56,117 nt of DNA, taken from the NCBI GenBank assembly GCA_020720115.1, contig DYPD01000008.1, forward strand, positions 1 to 56,117, written 5' to 3'. Numbering within the stretch: position 1 is the first letter of the stretch; each line of letters opens with the position of its first letter. The DNA is from Thiomargarita sp. GTDB lineage: Bacteria; Pseudomonadota; Gammaproteobacteria; Beggiatoales; Beggiatoaceae. The position numbers were made by a program, and so were the translations under genes. Shown one piece after another: positions 32,816 through 42,879 of this stretch. The notes under the pieces were generated by a model. It saw nothing but the letters and a program-made list of their open reading frames with translations. It made no database searches and was not told the origin of the DNA.

Positions 32816-35683
32816 CTACTGACAGGCTTCACACCCAGGATCAGCTATAGCACACGCATTAAGTAACAAAGCCGCATCTAAGCTAATCGCTTGTACTGCT
32901 GGACTTTTTTGCACCGTGTTCTTCTCCACCGAAGTCGCGCCCATGCTGCGTAAATAATAGGTGGTTTTTAAGCCACGCAACCACGCCAAACGATACAACT
33001 GATCTAAGCGTGTACCCGAAGGGTCTTTCATGTACAGATTCAAAGACTGTGATTGATCTAACCATTTCTGCCGGTGCGCACCCGCTTCTACGAGCCAAGT
33101 CGGGTCTATTTCAAACGCAGTAGCGTACAAGGCTCTAATTTCTTCTGGAATACGTTCGATGCTTTGTACGCTACCATCAAAGTATTTAAGATCATTCGCC
33201 ATCGCTTCATCCCACAAACCCAGACGCTTTAAGTCAGCCACTAAGTAAGGATTGACGACAGTAAATTCTCCAGACAAGTTAGATTTAACAAATAGGTTTT
33301 GGTAAGTAGGTTCTATGGACTGGGTTACACCACAGATATTGCTAATGGTTGCAGTAGGTGCTATCGCCATACAGTTAGAATTGCGCATACCCAATTCTTG
33401 CACCCGTTGGCGCAACGGGTTCCAGTCTAAATAACTGTCTTGGTTAAGCGCAAAATAATCGCCGCGTTCTGCTTTGAGTTGTTTTAGGCTGTCTATAGGT
33501 AAAATACCTTGGCTCCATAAAGAACCTTCAAAGCTGGCATATTTACCGCGCTCTTGCGCTAATTCAGTAGACGCCCAAATCGCATGGTAACTGATGAGTT
33601 CCATTGATTTATCGGCAAATTCAACAGCGGCAGCAGAAGTGTAGGCAATACGTTGTGCATAGAGGGCATCTTGAAAACCCATCATACCTAAGCCTACCGG
33701 ACGATGGCGCAAATTTGAACGTCGCGCTTGCGGTACTGCGTAGTAGTTAAGGTCAATCACATTGTCTAAAATGCGCATACCGATTTTTACAGTTCTTGCC
33801 AGCTTTGTTTCATTCAATCCATTGGCGTCAACATGGTTAGCTAAGTTAATACTGGCTAAGTTACACACAGCAATTTCTTTATCAGAAGTATTCAAGGTAA
33901 TTTCAGTGCATAAATTACTTGAATGCACTACGCCGACATGCTGTTGTGGATTGCGGATATTGCAGGGGTCTTTGAATGCTAACCAAGGATGTCCGGTTTC
34001 AAATAGCATGGTAAGCATTTTGCGCCACAATTGCACCGCAGAGATTTTTTTGAATTGACGCAATTGCCCAGTAGCAGCCAGTTCTTCGTAGTGCACATAG
34101 CGGGTTTCAAAGGCTTTACCATAAAGTTCATGTAGATCAGCCACCTCATTGGGTGAAAACAAAGTCCATTCGGCATTTTCGGTAACGCGCTGCATAAACA
34201 AATCAGGAATCCAGTTTGCCGTGTTCATATCATGCGTGCGGCGACGTTCATCTCCGGTGTTTTTGCGCAGTTCTAAAAATTCTTCTATATCTAAATGCCA
34301 GGTTTCTAAATAGGCGCAACCTGATCCTTTTCTTTTACCACCTTGGTTGACGGCAACCAAAGTATCATTTGCCACCTTTAAGAAAGGTACAACCCCTTGG
34401 GATTTGCCGTTTGTGCCTTTGATGCGTGCGCCCATAGCCCGCACCCGCGTCCAGTCATTGCCTAATCCGCCAGCGAATTTTTGTAACATGGCGTTGTCGT
34501 GAATGGCACTATAAATGCCGTGTAGGTCGTCTGGTATGGTGGCGAGATAGCAACTAGAAAGCTGTGAGCGCAAGGTGCCGGCATTAAATAGCGTCGGGGT
34601 GCTGCACATGAAATCAAAGTTGGATAAGAGTTCGTAAAACTCGATAGCCCGTGCTTCGCGGTCAATTTCATTGAGGCTTAAACCCATTGCTACGCGCATG
34701 AAAAAGGCTTGTGGCAATTCAAAACGCACTTCGTCCCAGTGTAGAAAATAGCGGTCGTACAATGTCTGGAATCCGAGGTAGGAAAATTTGAAATCGCGTT
34801 CTGGTTTTAAGGCTTTACCTAGGCGTTGTAGATCAAATTCAGCCAGCGCGGGTGAGAGAAGTTCGTGTTCTATGCCGGTTTTGAGGTAGCGCGGAAAATA
34901 GCTGGCGTACAGGCTGTGCATTTGGCTGGCACTGACGACTGTGGGGAGGAGTCCTTCGCCAACCATGGATAAGGCTTGCGAACGCAAATTGTCTAGCAAC
35001 AGACGAGCGGCGACGTAGGTGTAGTTGGGTTCTTTTTCGATCAACATGCGGGCGGACATCACCAGCACGCGGTTGACTTCTGAGGCGAGAATGCCGTCGT
35101 AGATGTTTTTCAGGCTTTCTGCAACAACGAGATCGGCATTGACATCGCTAAGCCCGTTGCAGGCTTCAGTGACTAATTCGTATAGACGGGTTTCGTCCAG
35201 CGGATGCAATTTGCCGTTGGCATCGCTGACATTTAAGGCGGAGGTGCGCTGTGGTTTTTGTGCGCGTAATGCGGCATGTTCTTGACGATACAGCACATAA
35301 TCGCGGGCAACCTTGTGTTCGCCAGCTCGCATGAGTTCGAGTTCAACCTGATCTTGTATGTCTTCAATGTGTACAGTGCCGTTAAATTCCAGACGCCGTG
35401 ACAAACCTTCAATGACAGCATGGGTCAATGTGTTGACGGTTTTGTGAATACGTTCTGGCACCACAGCATCAGCGCGTTGTAGTGTTGAACTGTCGCTACT
35501 GTTTTTGCCTTCTATTGCCATGAAAGCTTTGGTCATGGCTTTAACAATGCGCTGCGGATCAAAGGGGGCGAGTTTGCCGTTGCGTTTAATCACGCGGTAT
35601 TGTACATAACGGGTCGCATCCAGCGCGGGATCAAGCGAAGTCGTCAAGTGTGCGTCCGGGGTGATAATCAATTCCGGTTTCAT
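32816..35683 (-). CDS. nrdA: Class I ribonucleotide reductase large subunit, two ATP-cones
   Basis: 955 residues. The N-terminus carries two ATP-cone regions ('YRVIKRNGKLAPFDPQRIVK' and 'ALNVSDANGKLHPLDETRLY'). The catalytic core shows the substrate-reducing Cys 'LSSCYLATIPDDLHG', the thiyl-radical loop 'NLCTEITLNTS' (N, C, E), the second Cys of the pair in 'NICGV'-proximal core, the radical-transfer tyrosine pair 'LKTTYYLRSMGA' and the C-terminal CxxC tail 'GCEACQ'. The length, from doubled cones, is like Pseudomonas-type NrdA with dATP-controlled oligomerisation. nrdB is not adjacent on either side. Confidence 0.95.
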   Translation of the reverse strand: MKPELIITPDAHLTTSLDPALDATRYVQYRVIKRNGKLAPFDPQRIVKAMTKAFMAIEGKNSSDSSTLQRADAVVPERIHKTVNTLTHAVIEGLSRRLEFNGTVHIEDIQDQVELELMRAGEHKVARDYVLYRQEHAALRAQKPQRTSALNVSDANGKLHPLDETRLYELVTEACNGLSDVNADLVVAESLKNIYDGILASEVNRVLVMSARMLIEKEPNYTYVAARLLLDNLRSQALSMVGEGLLPTVVSASQMHSLYASYFPRYLKTGIEHELLSPALAEFDLQRLGKALKPERDFKFSYLGFQTLYDRYFLHWDEVRFELPQAFFMRVAMGLSLNEIDREARAIEFYELLSNFDFMCSTPTLFNAGTLRSQLSSCYLATIPDDLHGIYSAIHDNAMLQKFAGGLGNDWTRVRAMGARIKGTNGKSQGVVPFLKVANDTLVAVNQGGKRKGSGCAYLETWHLDIEEFLELRKNTGDERRRTHDMNTANWIPDLFMQRVTENAEWTLFSPNEVADLHELYGKAFETRYVHYEELAATGQLRQFKKISAVQLWRKMLTMLFETGHPWLAFKDPCNIRNPQQHVGVVHSSNLCTEITLNTSDKEIAVCNLASINLANHVDANGLNETKLARTVKIGMRILDNVIDLNYYAVPQARRSNLRHRPVGLGMMGFQDALYAQRIAYTSAAAVEFADKSMELISYHAIWASTELAQERGKYASFEGSLWSQGILPIDSLKQLKAERGDYFALNQDSYLDWNPLRQRVQELGMRNSNCMAIAPTATISNICGVTQSIEPTYQNLFVKSNLSGEFTVVNPYLVADLKRLGLWDEAMANDLKYFDGSVQSIERIPEEIRALYATAFEIDPTWLVEAGAHRQKWLDQSQSLNLYMKDPSGTRLDQLYRLAWLRGLKTTYYLRSMGATSVEKNTVQKSPAVQAISLDAALLLNACAIADPGCEACQ

Positions 35684-36184
35684 GATGCGAAGGTCTCCAA
35701 TGCGGGAAAATACAGCAACTTAAACTTAAGAAGCGCGGCTTTATGGAATTAACTCATTGTTTTTATTTGCAATAATGCAGGTTTTGGTTAATTTTAAGCG
35801 CCGCTTTTGGGGCGCTTATGATACTCAGGGAGAAGGCAATGCACAAACTTGCCCAGCCCAGAACGCTGAGGCTTAACGTTTTGAATTAACAGGTATTTTT
35901 TCTATAAAAATATAACCCTGTAAGGGCTTGACAAGAAAAAAGCCTCGCTTCTCAAAAACCTAAGCAGATTAAGCTGGGGTCCGTAAAAAACTGCAAAAAT
36001 TTTGGTGTATTGGTGGGAACACAAAGAATTTGCACTTGCGGAGAGATTTCACCAATTTTTCACCGAATTTAGCTATCCTAATACTTTCAGCAGTTGGTTT
36101 TCTAAGGAGACTTGTCTATCCTTAGCGCCTCTGTCTGTAAATACCCAAGCCTCTGCTTAACCTGGAAGCATAGAACGCACTCTA
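35684..36184. other. Divergent intergenic region between nrdA and SPFH genes
   Basis: About 500 bp without a gene. It should hold the promoters of both divergent genes. The clearest structure is a perfect eight-bp inverted repeat TAAGCGCC...GGCGCTTA at 35795-35818. No clear NrdR box pair was found by eye. Confidence 0.5.
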
Positions 36185-37279
36185 ATGAACACAGAAGTTA
36201 CTTCCTTACCTGATGCCGTTTCACCCGCACCTCCTCAGAGAACTTCCTGGCTGCGACCTATTTGGCGCTTTATCAAGCGCTTGCCTCTACGTTTTCTGCG
36301 TTTGCTGGTGGTATTGCTGGCGATTTTGATTCTAGTGGTTGCGATTTTTTGGTCGCGTATCGTACATACCATTTTGCCTGGTGAAGCGGGCGTGTTGTAC
36401 CAACGCTTGCTGGGAGGGACTGTTACGGATTATGTCTATAATGAAGGCATCCATCTCACCTTTCCCTGGGATCATATGTATATTTATGACACCCGCGTCA
36501 ATATCATCCATCACTCGTTTGATGTGTTGACCAATAGGGGCTTGCCAATTCACTTGGATTTGGCGATTCGCTATCAGCCAGAATATGAGATGGTCGGTGT
36601 ACTGCACCAGCGCGTAGGACCTGATTACCTGGATAAAATCGTCATCCCACAGAGCGAATCCGTGTTGCGTCGTGAGATTGGTCAGCATAATCCAGAGGAC
36701 ATTTACACCAACAAAGCCGGTATTTTATCCGCCATCATTAGTAATGCGCTGGAGGAAATGAGTCAAAAATATGTGATTGTGGATGACATCATCATCCGCA
36801 AAATGACTTTGCCACCGACGGTTAAATCCGCAATTGAGCAGAAATTGGTATATGAACAACAAGAGCAGGCTTATGACTTTCTGTTGATTAAAGAACGGCG
36901 CGAAGCCGAGCGTAAAGAGATCGAGGCGGCGGGTATTCGTGAATATCAACGTATTATCACAGAAACATTAGACCAGCCCTTGCTGACTTGGCAGGGTATC
37001 AACGCCACCTTGTCATTAGCTGAATCGAACAATGCTAAAGTGGTAATTATCGGTAGCGGTGACAAAGGCTTACCTATTATTTTGGGCAGCGACTACACCC
37101 GTGACAGCGGCAATCCTCCCGCAACTGATGCGGCTCAAACCGCCACGTCAGCAATCAATGATGTGACTATGGATGCCCCTAGTTTGATCCAACCTCCAGA
37201 TGTGCCCACCGCCACGCAGGCACCGCAGCCCCCTGCTATGTTGCCTACTGCGCCAGCCGCCAACTTAATGAAGCGATGA
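36185..37279 (+). CDS. SPFH/Band-7 (prohibitin-like) membrane protein
   Basis: 364 residues: a Pro-rich cytoplasmic N-terminus, one TM helix (about 38-57, 'LLVVLLAILILVVAIFW'), then an SPFH domain ('ILPGEAGVLYQRLLGGTVTD', 'GIHLTFPWDHMYIYDTRVNI', 'VLTNRGLPIHLDLAIRYQPE') with a helical flotillin-like section ('QQEQAYDFLLIKERREAERK'). A Pro/Thr/Ala-rich tail follows. Such proteins form large membrane-associated rings or cages, often with a protease or transport partner. The next gene overlaps by four bases (ATGA), which points to stoichiometric expression with the substrate-binding lipoprotein. Confidence 0.9.
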   Translation: MNTEVTSLPDAVSPAPPQRTSWLRPIWRFIKRLPLRFLRLLVVLLAILILVVAIFWSRIVHTILPGEAGVLYQRLLGGTVTDYVYNEGIHLTFPWDHMYIYDTRVNIIHHSFDVLTNRGLPIHLDLAIRYQPEYEMVGVLHQRVGPDYLDKIVIPQSESVLRREIGQHNPEDIYTNKAGILSAIISNALEEMSQKYVIVDDIIIRKMTLPPTVKSAIEQKLVYEQQEQAYDFLLIKERREAERKEIEAAGIREYQRIITETLDQPLLTWQGINATLSLAESNNAKVVIIGSGDKGLPIILGSDYTRDSGNPPATDAAQTATSAINDVTMDAPSLIQPPDVPTATQAPQPPAMLPTAPAANLMKR

Positions 37280-38682
37280 AAACTAAGTCTCTACGAGCAG
37301 CTTTGCTACTCCTCACCCTGTTTGTTTTCGGTTGCAACAGCAACTCTTTTTACGAACATTCCGAAAAAGTACGCGCCAAGCGTGCGGAATGCCGCGACTA
37401 CATGGCTCTACATGTTAATGAAGTGAATGCTTGCGTAGAGTTGACCGACGGCAAGGTTATTCAAGATGAAGGTATGCCAGAGTGTCGGCGCTTTGCTGAA
37501 AAGATTGAAGAATGTGGTGAATATGTGGATTTAGTGCAGATACTTCGTACTGGCCCGCGTCAACCAGTAGACATCGCCATCGTTTGGCCCCAAGACCCCC
37601 ATGAGGGACAGTTGGTTTCTGGCGCTATTTTGGCGCAGGAAGAAGTCAATCGCCAGGGCGGAGTGTTAAACGGACGTCCAATTAAGCTGTGGTTTTTTGA
37701 TGACACCTTCGACATCGCAGACAAAGTCTCCAATAACTTAGACCTGTTAGCTGCCATCGGACATCATAATTCAGAAACTTCCATTCCCGCTTCTATCACC
37801 TATGAGTATCGAGGAATGCTGTATCTCTCACCACGAGCGACACTCGTGGCTTTAACCTCACATAGATTCAGCTATGTGTTTCGTACCATTCCCAATAACA
37901 AACAAATGGCCGCACAACTGGCACACTTCGTCAAATTGCAGGGCTATAAGCGCATAGTGCTTCTTTATAGCCGCGACCCTTACGCAGAAGAAGTAGCCGC
38001 AAAATTTTACGAAAATGCGGTAAATAATGACACGCAAATAGTGCATCGCGCTTCATTTTTTGAACATCGCCGCAATTTTCGCAGTCTTATTGCCGACTTT
38101 CGCGGCAAAAAATTCGATGCAATTTTCCTCGCCGCTTGGCCCGCTGCGGCAGCTAAAGTGATTAAACAAACCCGCGACATGGGCATTAAAGAACAGCCTT
38201 TTATCGGTGTAGACGCAATGGATTCAGGGTTATTAGCAGAACGCGCTGGCAGTGCCGCCGATGGCACAGTAGTACCAACCGTATACGATGCGCGTGCGGT
38301 GACTTCGCAGGATTCCGTACGCTTCATCAACAATTTCCAGGCGCGGTTTAACCGCACGCCAGATACCTGGGCAGCACAAGGCTACGACGGAGTAAAATTA
38401 CTCGCGTATGCCATGAATGACGCCAAATCAACCGTGCCACTGGCGGTTGCCACTACGCTACGCTATTTGAATTTTTGGTTAGGCGTGACCGGGGCTTACC
38501 GTTTTGATCGTTCTGGAGATATTTACGGAAAACTCTACAAATTCAATGAATTAAAAGATGGTAGATTTGAATCAATTGGCAGCGCGCACCTCCATTACGC
38601 CTTTGATCAAATCAAAAAATACAAGCTACTCCCCCCCGCCCAAGCCAAGCAAGCGCAAACCACTCAACCGCCCACCCAATAA
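37276..38682 (+). CDS. Periplasmic-binding lipoprotein (branched-chain amino acid binding fold)
   Basis: 468 residues. The N-terminus is a lipoprotein signal with lipobox 'LFVFGC'. A Cys-rich spacer (about 30-90, containing 'RAECRDYMALHVNEVNACVE' and 'MPECRRFAEKIEECGEYVD') may form disulfides. A Peripla_BP_6/LivJ-type type I binding fold follows ('VDIAIVWPQDPHEGQLVSGA', 'EEVNRQGGVLNGRPIKLWFF', 'YKRIVLLYSRDPYAEEVAAK', 'DTWAAQGYDGVKLLAYAM'). No ABC permease or ATPase is nearby; the translational coupling to the SPFH protein suggests a sensory or anchoring role instead of a canonical transporter. The ligand is unknown. Confidence 0.85.
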   Translation: MKTKSLRAALLLLTLFVFGCNSNSFYEHSEKVRAKRAECRDYMALHVNEVNACVELTDGKVIQDEGMPECRRFAEKIEECGEYVDLVQILRTGPRQPVDIAIVWPQDPHEGQLVSGAILAQEEVNRQGGVLNGRPIKLWFFDDTFDIADKVSNNLDLLAAIGHHNSETSIPASITYEYRGMLYLSPRATLVALTSHRFSYVFRTIPNNKQMAAQLAHFVKLQGYKRIVLLYSRDPYAEEVAAKFYENAVNNDTQIVHRASFFEHRRNFRSLIADFRGKKFDAIFLAAWPAAAAKVIKQTRDMGIKEQPFIGVDAMDSGLLAERAGSAADGTVVPTVYDARAVTSQDSVRFINNFQARFNRTPDTWAAQGYDGVKLLAYAMNDAKSTVPLAVATTLRYLNFWLGVTGAYRFDRSGDIYGKLYKFNELKDGRFESIGSAHLHYAFDQIKKYKLLPPAQAKQAQTTQPPTQ

Positions 38683-38744
38683 AAATCTCCGCCAGCCAAT
38701 AATCCTATTGACTGGCGAACGTCCCCTAGCGAACAACCTGCCTC

Positions 38745-39899
38745 ATGCCCACATTACCCGCGCTACTGCCATTGCTCCGCACCCTGATCAGCATTCCCTC
38801 CATCAGTTGCACCAATCCGCACCTTGACCAAAGCAACCTAGCGGTTATTAACCAACTCGCAGACTGGTGCGAAAATTTAGGTATGCGCGTGGAAATTTTA
38901 CCGACTCAGTCGCCAGGTAAAGCTAATTTGATAGCGACCTTAGGCACGGGTGACGGCGGGCTGGTGTTAGCCGGGCACACAGACACAGTGCCCTACGATC
39001 AGAGAGGTTGGCAACAAGACCCCTTTCAATTGAGAGAAGCGGATAACCGCCTTTATGGTCTCGGTACTGCCGACATGAAAAGCTTTTTCACCCTGGTATT
39101 AGAAACACTGCGCCCACTACGAGAAAAAACCTTTCATCGCCCCTTAATTTTGCTGGCAACAGCGGATGAAGAAACCAGCATGAATGGCGCACAGGCATTG
39201 GTCAAAGCCGGTCAGCCCAAAGCACGTTACGCACTAATCGGCGAACCGACAGGTTTGCGCCCAGCGCGTCTGCACAAAGGCATCATGATGGAATCCATTC
39301 GCCTACACGGGCACTCTGGACACTCCAGCAACCCCGCACTAGGCAACAGCGCCCTAGAAGGAATGCACAAAGTTATCAGTCACTTACTAGACTGGCGGAC
39401 AGAGCTACAAACACAATATCACAACCCACTGTTTGCCGTGCCTGTGCCGACCCTTAACCTGGGACACATTCATGGCGGCGACAATCCCAACCGCATTTGC
39501 GGCGAATGCGAACTACAGATTGATTTACGCCCCCTGCCAGGCATGGCAATCCACGAACTACGCGCCATACTGAGCGAAAAAGTGCAACAAGCAGTGGCAG
39601 AAACCGGCTTACAGGCAAAACTCACCCCCCTATTTAGCGGGATAGATGCAATGGAAACGCCCGCACATTCAGCATTAGTACAAGCACTAGAAAAACTCAG
39701 CGGGCACAGCGCCCAAGCCGTTGCCTTCGCCACCGAAGCGCCCTACCTTAACCAACTCGGCATGGAAACCGTCATCTTAGGTCCCGGCCACATAGAACAA
39801 GCACACCAGCCCAATGAATTTCTAGCCCTGGAAAATATTAACCCCATGCTGAAACTACTCGAACAACTCATTTGGCAATTTTGCCTAATGAAATCGTAA
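38745..39899 (+). CDS. argE: Acetylornithine deacetylase
   Basis: 384 residues of the M20 metallopeptidase family in its ArgE form: 'LAGHTDTVPYDQRGWQQDPF' and 'YGLGTADMKSFF' (metal ligands), 'LLATADEETSMNGAQAL' (catalytic Glu), 'ALIGEPTGLRPARLHKGIM', 'HGHSGHSSNPALG' and C-terminal 'VILGPGHIEQAHQPNEFL'. It hydrolyses N-acetylornithine to ornithine in arginine synthesis. ATG 38745 is the first codon of the family-matching frame. No other arg gene is present. Confidence 0.94.
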   Translation: MPTLPALLPLLRTLISIPSISCTNPHLDQSNLAVINQLADWCENLGMRVEILPTQSPGKANLIATLGTGDGGLVLAGHTDTVPYDQRGWQQDPFQLREADNRLYGLGTADMKSFFTLVLETLRPLREKTFHRPLILLATADEETSMNGAQALVKAGQPKARYALIGEPTGLRPARLHKGIMMESIRLHGHSGHSSNPALGNSALEGMHKVISHLLDWRTELQTQYHNPLFAVPVPTLNLGHIHGGDNPNRICGECELQIDLRPLPGMAIHELRAILSEKVQQAVAETGLQAKLTPLFSGIDAMETPAHSALVQALEKLSGHSAQAVAFATEAPYLNQLGMETVILGPGHIEQAHQPNEFLALENINPMLKLLEQLIWQFCLMKS

Positions 39900-40004
39900 T
39901 ACCCTGTTATTAAATAGGATGTTTTTTATCTTGTTATTCATATCCTAGATTTTTTCTATATAGTTAAACTATACCAGTTATAAAATACACCGTACAAGAA
40001 AACG

Positions 40005-40037
40005 CTAGGTTTAAAAAACCTAGAAGGTTTTATTTCT
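40005..40037 (+). terminator. Rho-independent terminator-like hairpin
   Basis: CTAGGTTT (40005-40012) pairs with AAACCTAG (40016-40023), followed by AAGGTTTTATTT. It lies between convergent argE and acyltransferase genes and could serve both. Confidence 0.6.
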
Positions 40038-40055
40038 AAAAATGATGTACTTTTG

Positions 40056-41060
40056 CTATATAGGTCTTGCTTTACCGCGCATACGCATCACTAATTGCTT
40101 AGCAAATGAAATAAAAAAATGTTCATAATAAAAGGTAGACACATGTGCAAGCATAAATAAAATTAGATACAACAAGGGACGTTTTGCATACCTTATCAAT
40201 GAATCCCCCTCAGCTAACCAAGTACTCAGTAAAAACAGATGAATGACATAAAGCGCATACGAAATACTCGCAATATATATCAATACACGAAGATTTAAAT
40301 AATAATTCATAAAACTATCCTTTTTATATAAAGTTGAACCAACCAAAAGAGCAACTAGATAAGGTCTAAAATAATTCATAAAATCACCAAAAGGATGCGA
40401 AGAAATAAGCACAAGAATAATCAGTATCGGTTGATTAACAGAAGTTAAAAAATTGGAGAATTTTTCACTAAAAAACCCAAGATTCCTATGAAAAATTAAC
40501 GCCAAAATGCCGCCTGCCAAAATTTCATCCACACGATAGTAAGTATGAATATCATCATAAACGTGATGAGCTATGCGCAAACCTGTTACAGCAATGGCTA
40601 AAATAGGTAGCAAGAGCAGTCCACGCCGCTTAAAAAGCCCAAACAAAATAGCCACACCTATATAAAATTGCATTTCCACACATAAACTCCATAAATGCTC
40701 AGTGACTTTAGTTAACGGCATTGGCGACCAATTTGCATAAAATAAAAAATGTGGCAGATAAGTATCCCAAGGCGCCTTAATAAACCACAATGAAACAGTT
40801 AAATATAGCCAAGCTAATGGAAGAATGCGCGCAAAACGCCGAATTAGAAATTCGTTTACAGAGGGCGTTTTAAGTAAAAAGCTTGTAATCAAAAAACCTG
40901 ATAATGTAAAAAAAATAGCCATCCCTAAACAACCTGTTGCATCATTAAACCGCCAGGCATCTGGACCTATAGGTAAAGTATGCGTTGCTAAAACCAAGAG
41001 AATACTGATTCCACGCCAACCATCAAGATTAGGGTAATGTACAGTTTTAGGAGTATCCAT
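40056..41060 (-). CDS. Acyltransferase 3 family (OafA/NodX-like) membrane protein
   Basis: 334 residues, about ten hydrophobic helices. The N-terminus 'YPNLDGWRGISILLVLATHT' and the following 'GCLGMAIFFTLSGFLITSFL' are the signature blocks of acyltransferase 3 enzymes, with 'RRFARILPLAWLY' giving the conserved basic motif and 'LWSLCVEMQFY' the central one. They O-acylate sugars of surface polysaccharides. The AT-rich codon usage is distinct from the housekeeping genes nearby, as in the other members of this exopolysaccharide locus. The exact sugar is unknown. Confidence 0.9.
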   Translation of the reverse strand: MDTPKTVHYPNLDGWRGISILLVLATHTLPIGPDAWRFNDATGCLGMAIFFTLSGFLITSFLLKTPSVNEFLIRRFARILPLAWLYLTVSLWFIKAPWDTYLPHFLFYANWSPMPLTKVTEHLWSLCVEMQFYIGVAILFGLFKRRGLLLLPILAIAVTGLRIAHHVYDDIHTYYRVDEILAGGILALIFHRNLGFFSEKFSNFLTSVNQPILIILVLISSHPFGDFMNYFRPYLVALLVGSTLYKKDSFMNYYLNLRVLIYIASISYALYVIHLFLLSTWLAEGDSLIRYAKRPLLYLILFMLAHVSTFYYEHFFISFAKQLVMRMRGKARPI

Positions 41061-41313
41061 AATTGAAATTAATCCTTAATTGATTAACTAAGTTAAGTAT
41101 GAAACAATAATACACTTATTGCCGGTAAAACAATGACCATACAATACAGAGTTTAGCTTCGCTATGCACAACTTATTTTATACCTACATAAGTTATGCTA
41201 TAGCTGTTTTTGTTATGCAATTAGCAATAGAGTGTAGAGTCATTCATTTCGCTTAGTTCATTTTTACAAAACGCCTATTGCATAGCCCCCGTGTATTCTA
41301 CCTGGATCACTTT

Positions 41314-42849
41314 ATGAATAATACCGTCTCATATCAACTGCAAGTGTTTAAGCAAGAAATAGCGTACGACTATTTAGAAAAAACCGATTTCATAAATGCC
41401 TGGATTGCATTATACCAGCAATGTTCTTGGTCTACAGGATATCAATCAGTTGAATATTGTGTTACCTGGTATCGCATGTTTAATGAAAAATTCTCTCCTT
41501 TATTGCTCGTTAGCTACGATGAAAATAAGCACATTATTGGCTTATTTGCATTAGCTCAGTCTGTATTAGATAACACAAAAATTGTAATCGCTGGCAATCA
41601 GCATCCAGAATACCGAATTTGGTTAGCTTTACCTGAACATAATGATAAATTTATACTGCAAGTACTCACTTGGTTAAAGAAAAACTGTACACACCCGTTA
41701 GCACTGAATTATTTGCCGCATAGGGTTGATATGAACTGGTTAAAGTGGACAGCTCCACCAACCTGGCATTGCGTTTTAAACACGACCACCAACCATCATT
41801 TGCGTATTGGAGATAAGGAATGGTTGAAAGAATATATGCGCGGAAAAAAACGATTAAAAACCAAATTTAATAAAATGCAGCGTATGGGAGAAATACTATT
41901 TAAGCGAGTTGTAGATGTGCATGAATTAGATAATTTATTAAATCAAATTATCCCTTTATATGAATTTCGGCAAGGTGCTGTACATGGCAGCACCCCGTTT
42001 CATACTAACCCATTAAAACGCGCTTTCACCCTAGAATTGCTCAAACAAAAAAGACTACATGCAAGTGTTTTAATAATGAATGGAGAAGTATTAGGCGCAT
42101 TGTTGTCAGTTTGTGGTCGGGGGCAGGTTCATTTAGGAGAAATTGCGTACTCAACTTTTCATCCTGATTTATCACCAGGCTTAATTCATTTATGGCTATT
42201 AGTACCATTATTAGCAGCAGAAGGATTTGAAGTATTAGACTTAACCCCAGGCGGGGATTCCTATAAAAGCCGCTTTGCTAACGAAACAGTTGAATTGTAT
42301 GAACTTACTTTTTATCCTAGACTTTGGCAAACTCTGTACCCGAAGCTAAAAAAGCTATTAAAGCCTTCAGTGACTCGTCTTAAATCTTTTTTTAGTAAGC
42401 AATTAGAGCAAGAGAGCAATCCTTCTGCAGAAAAATGGAGATTAGTGAAATCGCATTATCCTAAACCTAATTCCGATCTCGACGTACCATTAGTTTCAGC
42501 GCAAACCTACCAAAAAAATTCTTTAAACGATTTATTATGTTTTCAGGCTAAACCCAGCGAAACAGATCGGGAAGATAGCTATTTTATGTTTTTAAGAAAT
42601 AGCTTTAATCTAATTACATTAGGAGCAGATGTGTATACTGTAGTTGAAGATAATCAGCTAAAGTATGCTGTATGGATCATCAACAGCGTTCAAGAACATC
42701 AACTTAAATTTTTACCTGAGCAAATTAAGCTCAATGAAGCTTGTGTTTTGGCGGTGTATCCAAGCGAAGAACAAGATGCAAGCGCTTATCAAAAAGCACT
42801 TTATGCGATTTTACCTACAAATAAAAAAGTGCATATTTTAGAAAAGTAA
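41314..42849 (+). CDS. GNAT acetyltransferase of the FemAB/CelD (BcsL-like) type
   Basis: About 511 residues from the ATG at 41314 (track TTG at 41278 adds 12 residues). Residues about 150-340 carry the CelD/FemAB-type GNAT region: 'KEWLKEYMRGKKRLKTKFNK', 'FRQGAVHGSTPFHTNPLKRA', 'ASVLIMNGEVLGALLSVC' and 'GLIHLWLLVPLLAAEGFEVL' leading to 'DLTPGGDSYKSRFAN'. Proteins of this type are common in exopolysaccharide and cellulose loci. The C-terminal 140 residues have no recognised motif. It probably modifies a glycan or lipid-linked intermediate of this locus; the acceptor is not known. Confidence 0.78.
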   Translation: MNNTVSYQLQVFKQEIAYDYLEKTDFINAWIALYQQCSWSTGYQSVEYCVTWYRMFNEKFSPLLLVSYDENKHIIGLFALAQSVLDNTKIVIAGNQHPEYRIWLALPEHNDKFILQVLTWLKKNCTHPLALNYLPHRVDMNWLKWTAPPTWHCVLNTTTNHHLRIGDKEWLKEYMRGKKRLKTKFNKMQRMGEILFKRVVDVHELDNLLNQIIPLYEFRQGAVHGSTPFHTNPLKRAFTLELLKQKRLHASVLIMNGEVLGALLSVCGRGQVHLGEIAYSTFHPDLSPGLIHLWLLVPLLAAEGFEVLDLTPGGDSYKSRFANETVELYELTFYPRLWQTLYPKLKKLLKPSVTRLKSFFSKQLEQESNPSAEKWRLVKSHYPKPNSDLDVPLVSAQTYQKNSLNDLLCFQAKPSETDREDSYFMFLRNSFNLITLGADVYTVVEDNQLKYAVWIINSVQEHQLKFLPEQIKLNEACVLAVYPSEEQDASAYQKALYAILPTNKKVHILEK

Positions 42850-42879
42850 CTCCGCATAAGTTTCTGCATAAGTTGTGGA

